From Streptomyces sp. CMB-StM0423 (GTDB taxonomy: Bacteria; Actinomycetota; Actinomycetes; Streptomycetales; Streptomycetaceae), in assembly GCF_002847285.1 (NCBI RefSeq), contig NZ_CP025407.1, positions 6,079,001-6,143,000 of the forward strand: a stretch of DNA of 64,000 nucleotides, given 5' to 3'. Under the pieces are notes generated by a model. That model was not told where the DNA came from, did no database searches, and worked only from the letters and a program-made list of their open reading frames with translations. The position numbers were made by a program, and so were the translations under genes. Each line of letters begins with the position of its first letter. The stretch's first letter is position 1. Below, in pieces: positions 24,495 through 32,554 of this stretch.

Positions 24495-26571
24495 GGCGGG
24501 GCGCAGCAGCCTGTTCGCGCGGCAGCAGAATCATGCACTCGCCGCCGAAGCACGGGAGATGAGCGGGGCTTTCGCCGACTCCGCCTACCTCCGGTGGGTC
24601 ACGGGCGAGAGTGATCCGGAGCGCGCCTGGGAAGGCTACTTCGCCCGTACTCAACCGCAGGTCAGGGCGGTTCTCGACGGGCTGCTCGCGTCGGTCCCGC
24701 CGGAGGACCGTGCGGGGGCGGTCCAGCTCGCCGGTGAGGTGGAGGCATTCTGCCTGCCCTCGGGCGCCGTGGAGTCGCGGGTCTTCGAAAGCCCCGGGCC
24801 TGCCGCCGGACACCTCATCGGCATCTCGCCTCTCGTCATCCAGTTGAGCGCCGAGATCGCCTACGGTCTGCACATGGCGCACCCCTATGTGCCGGAAGCG
24901 CTTCCCGCGGGGTGGGAGTCGGCCACGATGCATGCGCAGGAATCCTTTGCGCTCAACATCTTCCAGTTCGTGCGCATGCTGGAGAGGCCCGGCGAGACGC
25001 CGGTACCAAGCACCATGCTCACCACCGCACATGAGGGGATCGATCCCGCTGAATCCTCTCTGTCCTTGAACAACCCGCGGAGCTTCCACGACGCGGCCAT
25101 GATCTTCGCCCTCGCCCACGAACTGGCCCACCTCCGGGCGGGCCACCTGCCGTCCGGGGAGGGGCAGAGCGCGGGTTCGCTGCTCATCGACCAGCGCTTC
25201 GCCTCCCCCATGGGGATCTCCGACCAGGAGAACGAGGAACTCGCCGCGGATGCCTCGACCTTCACCGCATGCTTCAACTACCTGCTCACCACCTGGTTAT
25301 GGTCCGAGGAATTCCGCGAGGGCACCGGGCAGTCCCGGAAGCGCCAGACGGATGAGCGGCATCGGCATCTCATGGCCTGGAAGAGCGCGATCCGAGCGAC
25401 CGAGATGTGCGAGGCGTACTACTCCGCGGTCCTTCTCCTCGCGCACCTGACGCTGCGCGGCGGTGACGAGGACACGGCACGTCGTCTCCAGACAACGGGT
25501 ATGCGATTGCCCTACGTCCAAGCGGTAGTACAGGAAGTACGGCAGAACGCTCTGGTGCCCGGATACGGGCCGTTCATGTGGACCGAACGTGATGTCGCCC
25601 ACCGCAAGGCATACCACAGTTGGCGCCTGCACCTGATGGAGAATCTCCTCCCCGAGACGAGCCGCCACCGGCCCACCCACCTCCCCGGCCTGGCCGACCG
25701 CTACCTGACCCCGGCTGAGACGTGGCAGGACCCGGCCGGCGCCGCCGCAGCCCTCCCGGTGCTGGAGGAACAGCTCGCGACCATGCGGCGCGAGCTGGGG
25801 TCCGGCCACCAGAACACCCTGGCCACCAGGGCTTCCGTCGTCATGGTGCGGTTCGCGGCCGGTGGCGACGCCTCCGCGGCGATGGCCGAACTGCAGGTCG
25901 TGATCGCGGACATGACGCGGGCCCTGGGGGGCGGTGACCCCTCCACCTTCGCCGCCCGCCACAACCTGGCGCAGGTGCGGAGAAAGTCGGGGGACCGGAT
26001 GGGAGCCACCGCCGCCTTCGCCGCCCTGCTCCTCGAAGAATCACGAGTGCTCGGCCCCGACCACCCGGAGGTCCTGGACACCCGCTACGAGCTTGCCCAT
26101 CTGCGAGGGGAAGGGGGCGACGCGGCCGGAGCCGTCGCCGCCTTCACCTCACTGCTCGCGGACCAGGAGCGTCTGCTGGGCCATGACCACGTCCTGACCG
26201 AACTGACCCGCGGCAGCCTCGCCCAGTGGCGGCGGGAGACGGCGAACCCGCCGCAAGAGGCCACGGCCGTCCCCGGCGGGCCGCTGATCGCCCACCCTCC
26301 CGTCTTCAGCCCCGACCACCCCGACACGCTTCCCGCCTACGAGGCCAGGCTCGCCTACCTGGAGCGCAGTCTCGGCCATGGGCACCCCGACACCCTCACC
26401 ACCCGGTGGTTCCTCGCCACACTTCGGGCAAAAGCCGGAGACGCGTCCGGGACCGCTGCCGCCTACGACGGTCTGCTGGAGCACGACCTGCACGTCATGG
26501 ACTTCGATGACGTGGACATCGGCGTCCTCCGCGCCAACCTCGAATACTGGCGGAGCCTTGAATCAGGCTGA
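24487..26571 (+). CDS. HExxH metallopeptidase-TPR protein
   Basis: The 694-residue protein has a predicted zinc peptidase domain in its first 390 residues: FALAHELAHLRAGH (HExxH at about 211) and a downstream ENEELAADAS likely to supply the third ligand, the gluzincin pattern. From about residue 405 there are degenerate TPR-like repeats of the NB-ARC-associated type (LGPDHPEVLDTRYELAHLR, LGHGHPDTLTTRWFLATLR). No signal peptide or membrane helix is seen. The start at ATG 24487, preceded by GGAGG, overlaps the small upstream gene. Codon 271 (25297-25299) is TTA, so expression may depend on bldA. I infer a sensor-protease role. Confidence 0.8.
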   Translation: MPEAGRSSLFARQQNHALAAEAREMSGAFADSAYLRWVTGESDPERAWEGYFARTQPQVRAVLDGLLASVPPEDRAGAVQLAGEVEAFCLPSGAVESRVFESPGPAAGHLIGISPLVIQLSAEIAYGLHMAHPYVPEALPAGWESATMHAQESFALNIFQFVRMLERPGETPVPSTMLTTAHEGIDPAESSLSLNNPRSFHDAAMIFALAHELAHLRAGHLPSGEGQSAGSLLIDQRFASPMGISDQENEELAADASTFTACFNYLLTTWLWSEEFREGTGQSRKRQTDERHRHLMAWKSAIRATEMCEAYYSAVLLLAHLTLRGGDEDTARRLQTTGMRLPYVQAVVQEVRQNALVPGYGPFMWTERDVAHRKAYHSWRLHLMENLLPETSRHRPTHLPGLADRYLTPAETWQDPAGAAAALPVLEEQLATMRRELGSGHQNTLATRASVVMVRFAAGGDASAAMAELQVVIADMTRALGGGDPSTFAARHNLAQVRRKSGDRMGATAAFAALLLEESRVLGPDHPEVLDTRYELAHLRGEGGDAAGAVAAFTSLLADQERLLGHDHVLTELTRGSLAQWRRETANPPQEATAVPGGPLIAHPPVFSPDHPDTLPAYEARLAYLERSLGHGHPDTLTTRWFLATLRAKAGDASGTAAAYDGLLEHDLHVMDFDDVDIGVLRANLEYWRSLESG

Positions 26572-26676
26572 GGCCGGTTGTGGCGGTCGGTGCGCCAGGC
26601 GCAGAACGGGATAAGGCGAGTTCGACCCTCGATGCCGACAGAAATCTAATATCGTCTGGGCCTCGGTGGGGAGGGC

Positions 26677-27423
26677 ATGGTGACAGGTGCATCCGATGGT
26701 CATTCCGCGGCCAAGGTGTGGGGACTGCTCGGGGCCATCGCATCCGTGCTCTCGATCCTGGCGTGGCTGGGTGTGAGCAACCCGGAGGAGCTGAAGGAGC
26801 TGCTGGACGACCCGCCTTCCAGCCCGCCCCCGGCAGTGGATATCCCCGGCAGCGGTGCAGCGGGCGTTGACGATCCCGAGCCCGAGCCCGATCCATCGAC
26901 GCCTGCTCCGGATCCCTCCGAGGAGGCGTTCCAGGCTGTTTCGGTCGGCGACTGCTTGGCGGTGTTCGACACGGGCCGCGGGGACGGCACGATCGAATGG
27001 AGCGCCGAGGTGCCGCCGGATCCCGTGTCGTGCGCCAGCAAGCAGGCGGTGGTCCAGGTGACCGGTACCAACACGGACTGCCCCACCAGCTACGGGAAGT
27101 CGTTCTGGAGCTATCGGTCCGGGGTCAGCGACAACACGACGAGGCTGTGTCTCTCCCGTATCTTCCACGCCGACTACTGCTTGCTGGGGCGGCAGTCCGG
27201 CGATTCGATATCCCTCGGGGTGATGACCGCCGTGCCCTGCCGGCGAGAGCCGGTGCCGGCCGCGTACAACCAGATCATGCACATCACCGGTGTGTACCGT
27301 GCTCCGGCGGGCGCCACCGCGGACAACTGCCGTCGGGTGGCGGGCGACCAGACGCGGTACTGGTCCTGGCTGGTGGACGACGGTGCCATCCTGCTGTGCA
27401 CGACGATCTACCAGGGAAGCTGA
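26677..27423 (+). CDS. Membrane-anchored cysteine-rich LppU-like protein
   Basis: The 248-residue protein has a short cytoplasmic start, one membrane helix (KVWGLLGAIASVLSILAWLGV), a Pro/Asp-rich spacer (DDPEPEPDPSTPAPDP) and an outer domain with paired cysteines (VGDCLAVFD, VSCASKQAVVQV, TDCPTSYG, RLCLSRIFHADYC, DNCRRV, LLCTT). That layout matches LppU/SCO3897-type domains, probably disulfide-bonded outside the cell. GGGGAGGG precedes the ATG at 26677. It is the last gene of the island, 105 bases after the peptidase gene. Confidence 0.75.
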   Translation: MVTGASDGHSAAKVWGLLGAIASVLSILAWLGVSNPEELKELLDDPPSSPPPAVDIPGSGAAGVDDPEPEPDPSTPAPDPSEEAFQAVSVGDCLAVFDTGRGDGTIEWSAEVPPDPVSCASKQAVVQVTGTNTDCPTSYGKSFWSYRSGVSDNTTRLCLSRIFHADYCLLGRQSGDSISLGVMTAVPCRREPVPAAYNQIMHITGVYRAPAGATADNCRRVAGDQTRYWSWLVDDGAILLCTTIYQGS

Positions 27424-27478
27424 CCACCGGATCGCCCCCGCACCAGCACCTGCCCGCGCCCGCGAGCGATCTTTCCGA

Positions 27479-27513
27479 GGCGGATGCCGGCGGTTCGCAC
27501 CCGTCCGCGCCCA
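27479..27513 (+). other. Putative attR (degenerate copy of tRNA-Val 3' end)
   Basis: The 35 bases copy positions 23656-23690 with three differences (A to G, T to C, and A to C in the T-loop). The final 15 bases are identical. No complete tRNA can fold here, so this is a fragment. The mutations suggest an old insertion. Confidence 0.7.
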
Positions 27514-27642
27514 CTTGATCACCGCAGGTCCCCGGGGCGGGCCCCCGCGGGGCCGGAGGCGGCTGCGGCCCGGGCGGACGCCGGTGATGGGCGGCCGTCC
27601 CGGGCGTGCGAGTCGGTCCGCGGGCGGACGGCCCGGCCGGGT

Positions 27643-28485
27643 CTAGCCCGCTCGTGCGGCCCCGTGCGGGAGCGAGCCGGCGCCCTCGGGGTGTTCGGCT
27701 CGCCATGCCGACGGGTGCAGGAGCAGCAGATCGCCGTTCAGGACCCGGCGGTGCAACTGCTGCATCTGGATGCCGGGTTCGATGGCCAGCTCCTTCACCA
27801 GCGTCGCGCGCAGCCTGGCGAAGGTGCTCAGCGCGTCGGCCTGGCGGCCCATCCGGTACAGGGCGACCATCAGATGGGCGTGGAACTGCTCGTGCATGGG
27901 CAGTTCGGTGACCAGGGTCTGCAGGTCGCCGACCACCTCGTGGTGCCTGTTCAGGTGCAGCGCGGCGCTGATGCGCTGTTCCAGGGCGGAGATACGGGCC
28001 TCGCCCAGGCGGACGGCCGTGCTGTTGAGCAGGGTGCCGTGGGGGATGTCGGAGAGCAGCGGGCCCCGCCACAGTTCCAGCGCGGTGCGCTGCAGCTCCG
28101 CGGCGAGGTCGTAGTCCCCGCGGTCCATGGCCTTGCGGCCCTGCGCGTACAGCTCCTCGAACCTCACCAGGTCCAGTTGCGCGTCGTTCAGCAGCAGCAT
28201 GTATCCGGGCGCGCGGGTCACCAGGGCCTTCCGGCCGCCTTCGGCGTCGGCCTCCTGGAGGACCTTGCGGAGCTGGGAGACGTACACCTGCAGGGTGGTC
28301 ATCGCGGTACGCGGCGGCTCGTCACCCCACAGCTCGTCGATCAGCCTGTCGATCGAGACGACCTTGTTCGCCCGGACGAGCAGCGTCGCGAGTACGACAC
28401 GGAGCTTGGCGGCCCGGGGGGTCAGGTCGCCCCCGCCGGCCCGCCGCGCGTGTATTTCCAGCGGGCCCAGTATTCTGAACTCCAC
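27643..28485 (-). CDS. SARP family transcriptional activator
   Basis: The 280-residue protein has an OmpR-like winged helix (residues 1-100: MEFRILGPLEI, AAKLRVVLATLLVRANKVV, LIDELWGDEPPRTAMTTLQVYVSQLRK) followed by a BTAD helical domain (LDLVRFEELYAQGRKAM to KELAIEPGIQMQQLHRRVL). SARPs of this size switch on biosynthetic clusters by binding direct repeats near -35. It is the distal gene of the minus-strand cluster, 15 bases after the TetR gene. Confidence 0.95.
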   Translation of the reverse strand: MEFRILGPLEIHARRAGGGDLTPRAAKLRVVLATLLVRANKVVSIDRLIDELWGDEPPRTAMTTLQVYVSQLRKVLQEADAEGGRKALVTRAPGYMLLLNDAQLDLVRFEELYAQGRKAMDRGDYDLAAELQRTALELWRGPLLSDIPHGTLLNSTAVRLGEARISALEQRISAALHLNRHHEVVGDLQTLVTELPMHEQFHAHLMVALYRMGRQADALSTFARLRATLVKELAIEPGIQMQQLHRRVLNGDLLLLHPSAWRAEHPEGAGSLPHGAARAG

Positions 28486-28500
28486 TGATCTCCTTGCCCC

Positions 28501-29103
28501 TTACTCGGTACGGTCCGGGCGCGACGCCAGGCCGCCCACGGCGTGGTCGGCCAGGGAGGCGCCGAGTTCGGCGGTGAGCGTTCCGGTGCCGAGGAGCAGA
28601 CGGAACCAGATCGGGCCGAACACCATGTCGATCGCGGCGTCCAGGTCGAGGTCCCGCCGGACCTGACCCGCCTCCTGGGCCGAGCGGAAGCGCTTCGAGG
28701 CGGCCGCGCGGTTGGGGGTGAAGACCCGGTCGAGGAAGACCCTCGCCAGCATCCGGTCGGTGTTGGCCTCGGCGGCGAGCGCCGCGATGTGGGGACCCAC
28801 ACCGGGGTCTCCGAACGCCTCCGCGATGGACGTCAACTGGGACCGCAGATCGGCCTCGAAGTCGCCGGTGTCCGGGAACACCAGCCGGGGGGCGACCATG
28901 CCGAACAGCGCCTCGACGACCATCAGGCTCTTCGTGGGCCAGATCGCCCGCAGTTGCTCCTCGTCGTGGCCGGCCAGCTTGGCGACGTCGGCCGGTTGTA
29001 TGTCCTCGTACACCCGCTCCCGGCACAGTTTCACCACTGCCCGCAAGAAGTCCTGCCGCGCACCGGGGGACGGCTCCGCCACCGCAACCTGTTGCTCAGT
29101 CAT
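28501..29103 (-). CDS. TetR family regulator
   Basis: The 200-residue protein has a TetR-like N-terminus (FLRAVVKLCRERVYEDIQPADVAKLAGHDEEQLRAIWPTK in two parts), somewhat degenerate in the recognition helix, and a TetR_C_11-like ligand domain (AALAAEANTDRMLARVFLDRVF, DLDLDAAIDMVFGPIWFRLLLG). It is 15 bases upstream of the SARP gene, forming a regulatory pair for the cluster. Confidence 0.85.
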   Translation of the reverse strand: MTEQQVAVAEPSPGARQDFLRAVVKLCRERVYEDIQPADVAKLAGHDEEQLRAIWPTKSLMVVEALFGMVAPRLVFPDTGDFEADLRSQLTSIAEAFGDPGVGPHIAALAAEANTDRMLARVFLDRVFTPNRAAASKRFRSAQEAGQVRRDLDLDAAIDMVFGPIWFRLLLGTGTLTAELGASLADHAVGGLASRPDRTE

Positions 29104-29197
29104 GGGCCGAGTCTAGAGTTCGGCTTTCTCGGGCAGCAGCGATCCAGGTATGGCAAGGATCTGCCGTTTGGCTACGGGATGCTGGCATCCCCGCGCG

Positions 29198-29239
29198 CGG
29201 CGGGTGCACGGCGCCGGCGGCCCGGCGCCGTGCCCGCCG
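29198..29239 (-). terminator. Terminator after flavin monooxygenase 1
   Basis: A stem of about 18 bp with a 2-base bulge (CGGCGGG-tg-CACGGCGCCGG against CCGGCGCCGTGCCCGCCG) starts four bases after the stop codon of the monooxygenase gene. It would separate the structural genes from the TetR/SARP pair. Confidence 0.75.
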
Positions 29240-29242
29240 GGC

Positions 29243-30676
29243 TCAGCGGTTGCCGCTGGCGATGCCCGGGGAGTCGTCGTCGGTCTGCGCTCCGGCGAGT
29301 ACGGGTTCCGGCACCGTGACCGAGGCGCCGCGGCGCCGGAGGGCCGCCAGCACGACCCCCGGGCGGAAGAGGTGGGTCGGCGGTTCGAGCAGCATCACCA
29401 CGCTGAAGAACGCCTTGCCCGCCACGGGGTTCACCAGCGCCTCCGCGCTGACGCGCTTGACGTACCAGTCCAGCATCCGCTCCAGGGCGTTGGGGCGGCC
29501 GCCGCCGACCGTCGTCGGGTAGCGGCGGTCCTCGCTCGTGGCCATGGTCCAGGGGTTGCGGATCGTACGCGCGACCATCTTCTGCGCCTTGCGGGTCATC
29601 CCCTTCCCCGCACCGTGCCTGGCCAGCAGCTTGCGCAGGGCGAGCCCCTCGAAGCAGGCCACCGACATGCCCTGCCCGTAGACCGGGTTGAAGGTGCACG
29701 CGGCGTCGCCGAGCACCAGGAAGCCGTCGGGGCGCCGGCTGAGCTTCTCGTAGTAGCGCCGCCGGTTCTGCGTGTTGCGGAAGCCGAACACGTTGGTGGC
29801 GGGCTCCGCGTTCTCGATCATCTTGTGGATCATGGGGCTGCGCAGTTCCTTCGCGAACTGCGTCCACTCGTCGGACTCCGTCGGCGGCTCGTAGCCGCGC
29901 AGCCCGCCGAGGGCGACCAGCCAGCGGTTGTCCTCCACGGGTATGAGGAGCCCGAAGCGCGGGGTGGAGAGCACCGGCTGGATCATCACGACATTGAACG
30001 ACTCCTTCTCCGACTCCGGCGTACGGTGCAGCAGCCGCGAGGCGTACGCCATCCCGGAGTCGATCAGCTCCTCCTTCGGCTCCGGATACCCCAGCTCCCG
30101 GAGCCAGCGCGGTGCGTTGGAACCGCGCCCGCTCGCGTCGACCACCAGGGGAGCTGTCAGCTCCTCCGGCTCGCCGCCCTTCTCCTGCGCGACGACGCCG
30201 CGCACCGCGTCCTGGGAGCAGAGCAGCGCGGAGACCGTGATGCCGTGGCGGATGCTGATGCGCGGGCTCTTGAGGACCCGGGCGCGCACGATCCAGTCGA
30301 GCATCGGCCGCGTGCAGGTGAGGAAGGAGCCCGCGCTGCCGCGGATGGCGGTGCCGCGGTCGTTCCAGCCGGCGTAGTCCAGCCAGAGCAGTTCGGCGGG
30401 CAGCTTCGTACGGGTCGCACCGGCCTCGACGAGTTCGTCGATGATGCCGGGAAGCAGCTCTTCGAGGGCCCGCTGGCCGCCCTCCATGAACGCGTGCGCG
30501 TGCCGGCCCTGGGGCACGCCGGGCCGGAAGTCGGGACCGGTGGGCTCCCGGTCCCGTTCCAGCACGGTGACTTCGTCCATCACCTCGGAAAGGGCCCACG
30601 CGGCGAGCATGCCGGTCAGCCCTCCGCCGATGACGATGGCGCGCCCGCCCCTCGCTCCGGTGGATATGTCAGTCAT
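29243..30676 (-). CDS. FAD-dependent monooxygenase 1
   Basis: The 477-residue protein has a Rossmann FAD motif AIVIGGGLTGMLAAWAL with ERDRE at the strand-2 end, a middle DASGRGSNAP motif, and the flavin-ribityl motif GDAACTFNPVYGQGMS. It belongs to the group related to squalene epoxidase and 2-polyprenyl-6-methoxyphenol hydroxylase, which hydroxylate or epoxidise lipophilic or aromatic substrates. ATG 30676 follows GGGGAGAG. It is a paralogue of the enzyme at 35842-37314. Confidence 0.9.
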   Translation of the reverse strand: MTDISTGARGGRAIVIGGGLTGMLAAWALSEVMDEVTVLERDREPTGPDFRPGVPQGRHAHAFMEGGQRALEELLPGIIDELVEAGATRTKLPAELLWLDYAGWNDRGTAIRGSAGSFLTCTRPMLDWIVRARVLKSPRISIRHGITVSALLCSQDAVRGVVAQEKGGEPEELTAPLVVDASGRGSNAPRWLRELGYPEPKEELIDSGMAYASRLLHRTPESEKESFNVVMIQPVLSTPRFGLLIPVEDNRWLVALGGLRGYEPPTESDEWTQFAKELRSPMIHKMIENAEPATNVFGFRNTQNRRRYYEKLSRRPDGFLVLGDAACTFNPVYGQGMSVACFEGLALRKLLARHGAGKGMTRKAQKMVARTIRNPWTMATSEDRRYPTTVGGGRPNALERMLDWYVKRVSAEALVNPVAGKAFFSVVMLLEPPTHLFRPGVVLAALRRRGASVTVPEPVLAGAQTDDDSPGIASGNR

Positions 30677-30777
30677 CCGATTCTCTCCCCTGCGTTCCGA
30701 GTTCAGGTTTCTGCCGACCTGTGGGCACGCCTCATGACGGAAAGACGGCCTGTCTCCCTCGGCTCCGGGCCGTCGTC

Positions 30778-32397
30778 TCAGGTCCAGCGGCCGGTGCCGA
30801 AGGTCTCCTCGCTGTTGAGCATCCGGTTGCGCAGTTGGGGCCGGCGGACCTTCCAGGTCCCGGTCCGCGGGAAGTCCTCCCACGGGATGACCCGTGGCTT
30901 GTCGAGCTCGGGCAGGTCCGCGGTGGCCCGCCGCCACTCCTGCGGGTCGAGGGGGGAGCCGTCGTAGGTGCTGATCACGGGGAGGGGCAGCCCGTTCGGG
31001 TTGCCCAGGACGATGGCCTCGGTGACCGCGTCGAGGCGCTCGATCAGCAGGCTCTCCAGTTCGAGGCTGCTCATCCCGGGGATGCTGTCGACCTCGCGGT
31101 CGAGGATCTCCAGGCTGCCTGAGCGGGTGTGGACGCCGATGTCCCCGGTGTTCCACCAGCCGTCCCAGTCCTTCTCGCGGTGCCGCTCGGGCTCGCCGAG
31201 ATAGGTGAGGCAGCGGCCCTTGGTGCGGATGAGCACGAGCCCCCGCTGGCCGCGCCGCTTGGGCTTGCGCGTCTCGGGGTCGACGACCCGGATACGGGTG
31301 ACGAAGGGGATGGGGCGGCCGACGTTGTTGGTGATCGGCCCGCCGCGGCTGCCCTCGGAGCGCATCACCTTGCGCTTCGGGTAGACGGCCAGGGTCGCCG
31401 GCCCGATCTCACTCTGGCCCCAGCTCTGCCCCCACACCGCGCCGCGGCGCTTGGTGGCCGCCATGAAGGCGCGGACGGTGCTGGGGTGGATGGCGTCGAA
31501 GGTGCTGAGGTAGGCCCGGATGTTCGTGAACAGCTCCGGGTTCGTCCGGATCAGGTGCTCCCACAACTGGTAGATGTTGGGGCAGGCTTCCAGCGTCGTC
31601 GGATGGTGCTTGCTCAGCGTCTCCACGACCGTCGAGGGGTCCGCCTGGCTCAGCACCACGGCCTTGGCCGGCGGCAGCGCGAACTGGGCGAAGGTCCAGG
31701 TGACCGCGCGCGAGTGCACGAAGGCGATGCACGAGGCGATGGTGTCGTCGGGGCGCGTGGAGAGGAAGGGGATCCGCAGGGTCTCCAGCTTGGAGAGCAC
31801 CCCGAGGAGCGTGTTCGCGGAGTGCGCGACGAACTTGGGCACGCCGGTGGTCCCGGAGGTGTGCGTGCACAGCATCGGCTCGCTGTTGTCCACGATGTCC
31901 GGCTGCGGGACGTCCGCACCGGCGAACTCGGCCAGCGGCGTCACTCCGGACGGACTGTCCGGCGCGCCGTCGACGCAGACCACCCGGGTGGATTTGTCCA
32001 CCAGCTTGATGCCCGCGCGGTCCGCGGCGCCGAGCACGTCACCGGAGGCGACCAGCAGCTTCGGTTCGAGCCGCGGCATCATCCGGGCCAGCGTCTCCGA
32101 GTCGAACGTCGAGGTGATCATGGCCGGCAGGGCGCCGATCCTGGCCACCGCGGCGGCCAGCACGATGGTGTCGAGGTGGTTGTTCTTGACCAGGGCGACC
32201 CGGTCACCGCGACGCAGCCCGGCCGCCTTCAGCCGTCCCGACATGTCGGCCACCAGATTCGCCAGCGACGTGGCGTCGTGGGTCCTGGTGTCCGGCGCGA
32301 TGGAGAACGGTATGTCCAGGTGCCACTCCGGCGCCGGAGCGCCGGCGTAGTGCTCGAAAAGCAGCCCGATGTTCTTGGGACGTGGGTTCTTTGGCAT
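30778..32397 (-). CDS. AMP-forming acyl/aryl ligase 1
   Basis: The 539-residue ANL-superfamily enzyme has P-loop HTSGTTGVPKFV, the A5 region GQSEIGP, A7 GWWNTGDIG, A8-like ILDREVDSIPG and the catalytic Lys in GTWKVRR. It starts MPKNPRPKNIGLLFEHYAG; the frame extends 35 codons upstream but that part is not protein-like. It would adenylate a carboxylic acid for thioester formation or direct use. No carrier protein is nearby. It resembles the ligase at 39596-41212 along its whole length. Confidence 0.92.
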   Translation of the reverse strand: MPKNPRPKNIGLLFEHYAGAPAPEWHLDIPFSIAPDTRTHDATSLANLVADMSGRLKAAGLRRGDRVALVKNNHLDTIVLAAAVARIGALPAMITSTFDSETLARMMPRLEPKLLVASGDVLGAADRAGIKLVDKSTRVVCVDGAPDSPSGVTPLAEFAGADVPQPDIVDNSEPMLCTHTSGTTGVPKFVAHSANTLLGVLSKLETLRIPFLSTRPDDTIASCIAFVHSRAVTWTFAQFALPPAKAVVLSQADPSTVVETLSKHHPTTLEACPNIYQLWEHLIRTNPELFTNIRAYLSTFDAIHPSTVRAFMAATKRRGAVWGQSWGQSEIGPATLAVYPKRKVMRSEGSRGGPITNNVGRPIPFVTRIRVVDPETRKPKRRGQRGLVLIRTKGRCLTYLGEPERHREKDWDGWWNTGDIGVHTRSGSLEILDREVDSIPGMSSLELESLLIERLDAVTEAIVLGNPNGLPLPVISTYDGSPLDPQEWRRATADLPELDKPRVIPWEDFPRTGTWKVRRPQLRNRMLNSEETFGTGRWT

Positions 32398-32455
32398 CGC
32401 GGAATCCCGCTTCGTAGAGGAAACGTGGGCTTGGGCCGGCACGTGGTGCCGGGGC

Positions 32456-32496
32456 GGCGGCGCGGGTGGGGCGTACGGCGCCCCACCCGCGCCGCC
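32456..32496 (-). terminator. Intra-cluster hairpin between MMPL exporter and ligase 1
   Basis: A perfect 18-bp stem (GGCGGCGCGGGTGGGGCG and its complement) with a 5-base loop lies 59 bases after the exporter stop and 59 bases before the ligase start. There is no U-tract. It could terminate transcription or stop 3' decay between two operon segments. Confidence 0.75.
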
Positions 32497-32554
32497 GGGC
32501 ACCGCGGTTCCCCAGGGAGCCGGGCGGCGCGGTGAGCGGCCGTACGAGGTGGTG

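Noticed and set aside
24487..26571. Peptidase-TPR protein as an NB-ARC/STAND ATPase
   Set aside because: The repeats resemble those of STAND proteins, but no Walker A or B motif is present.
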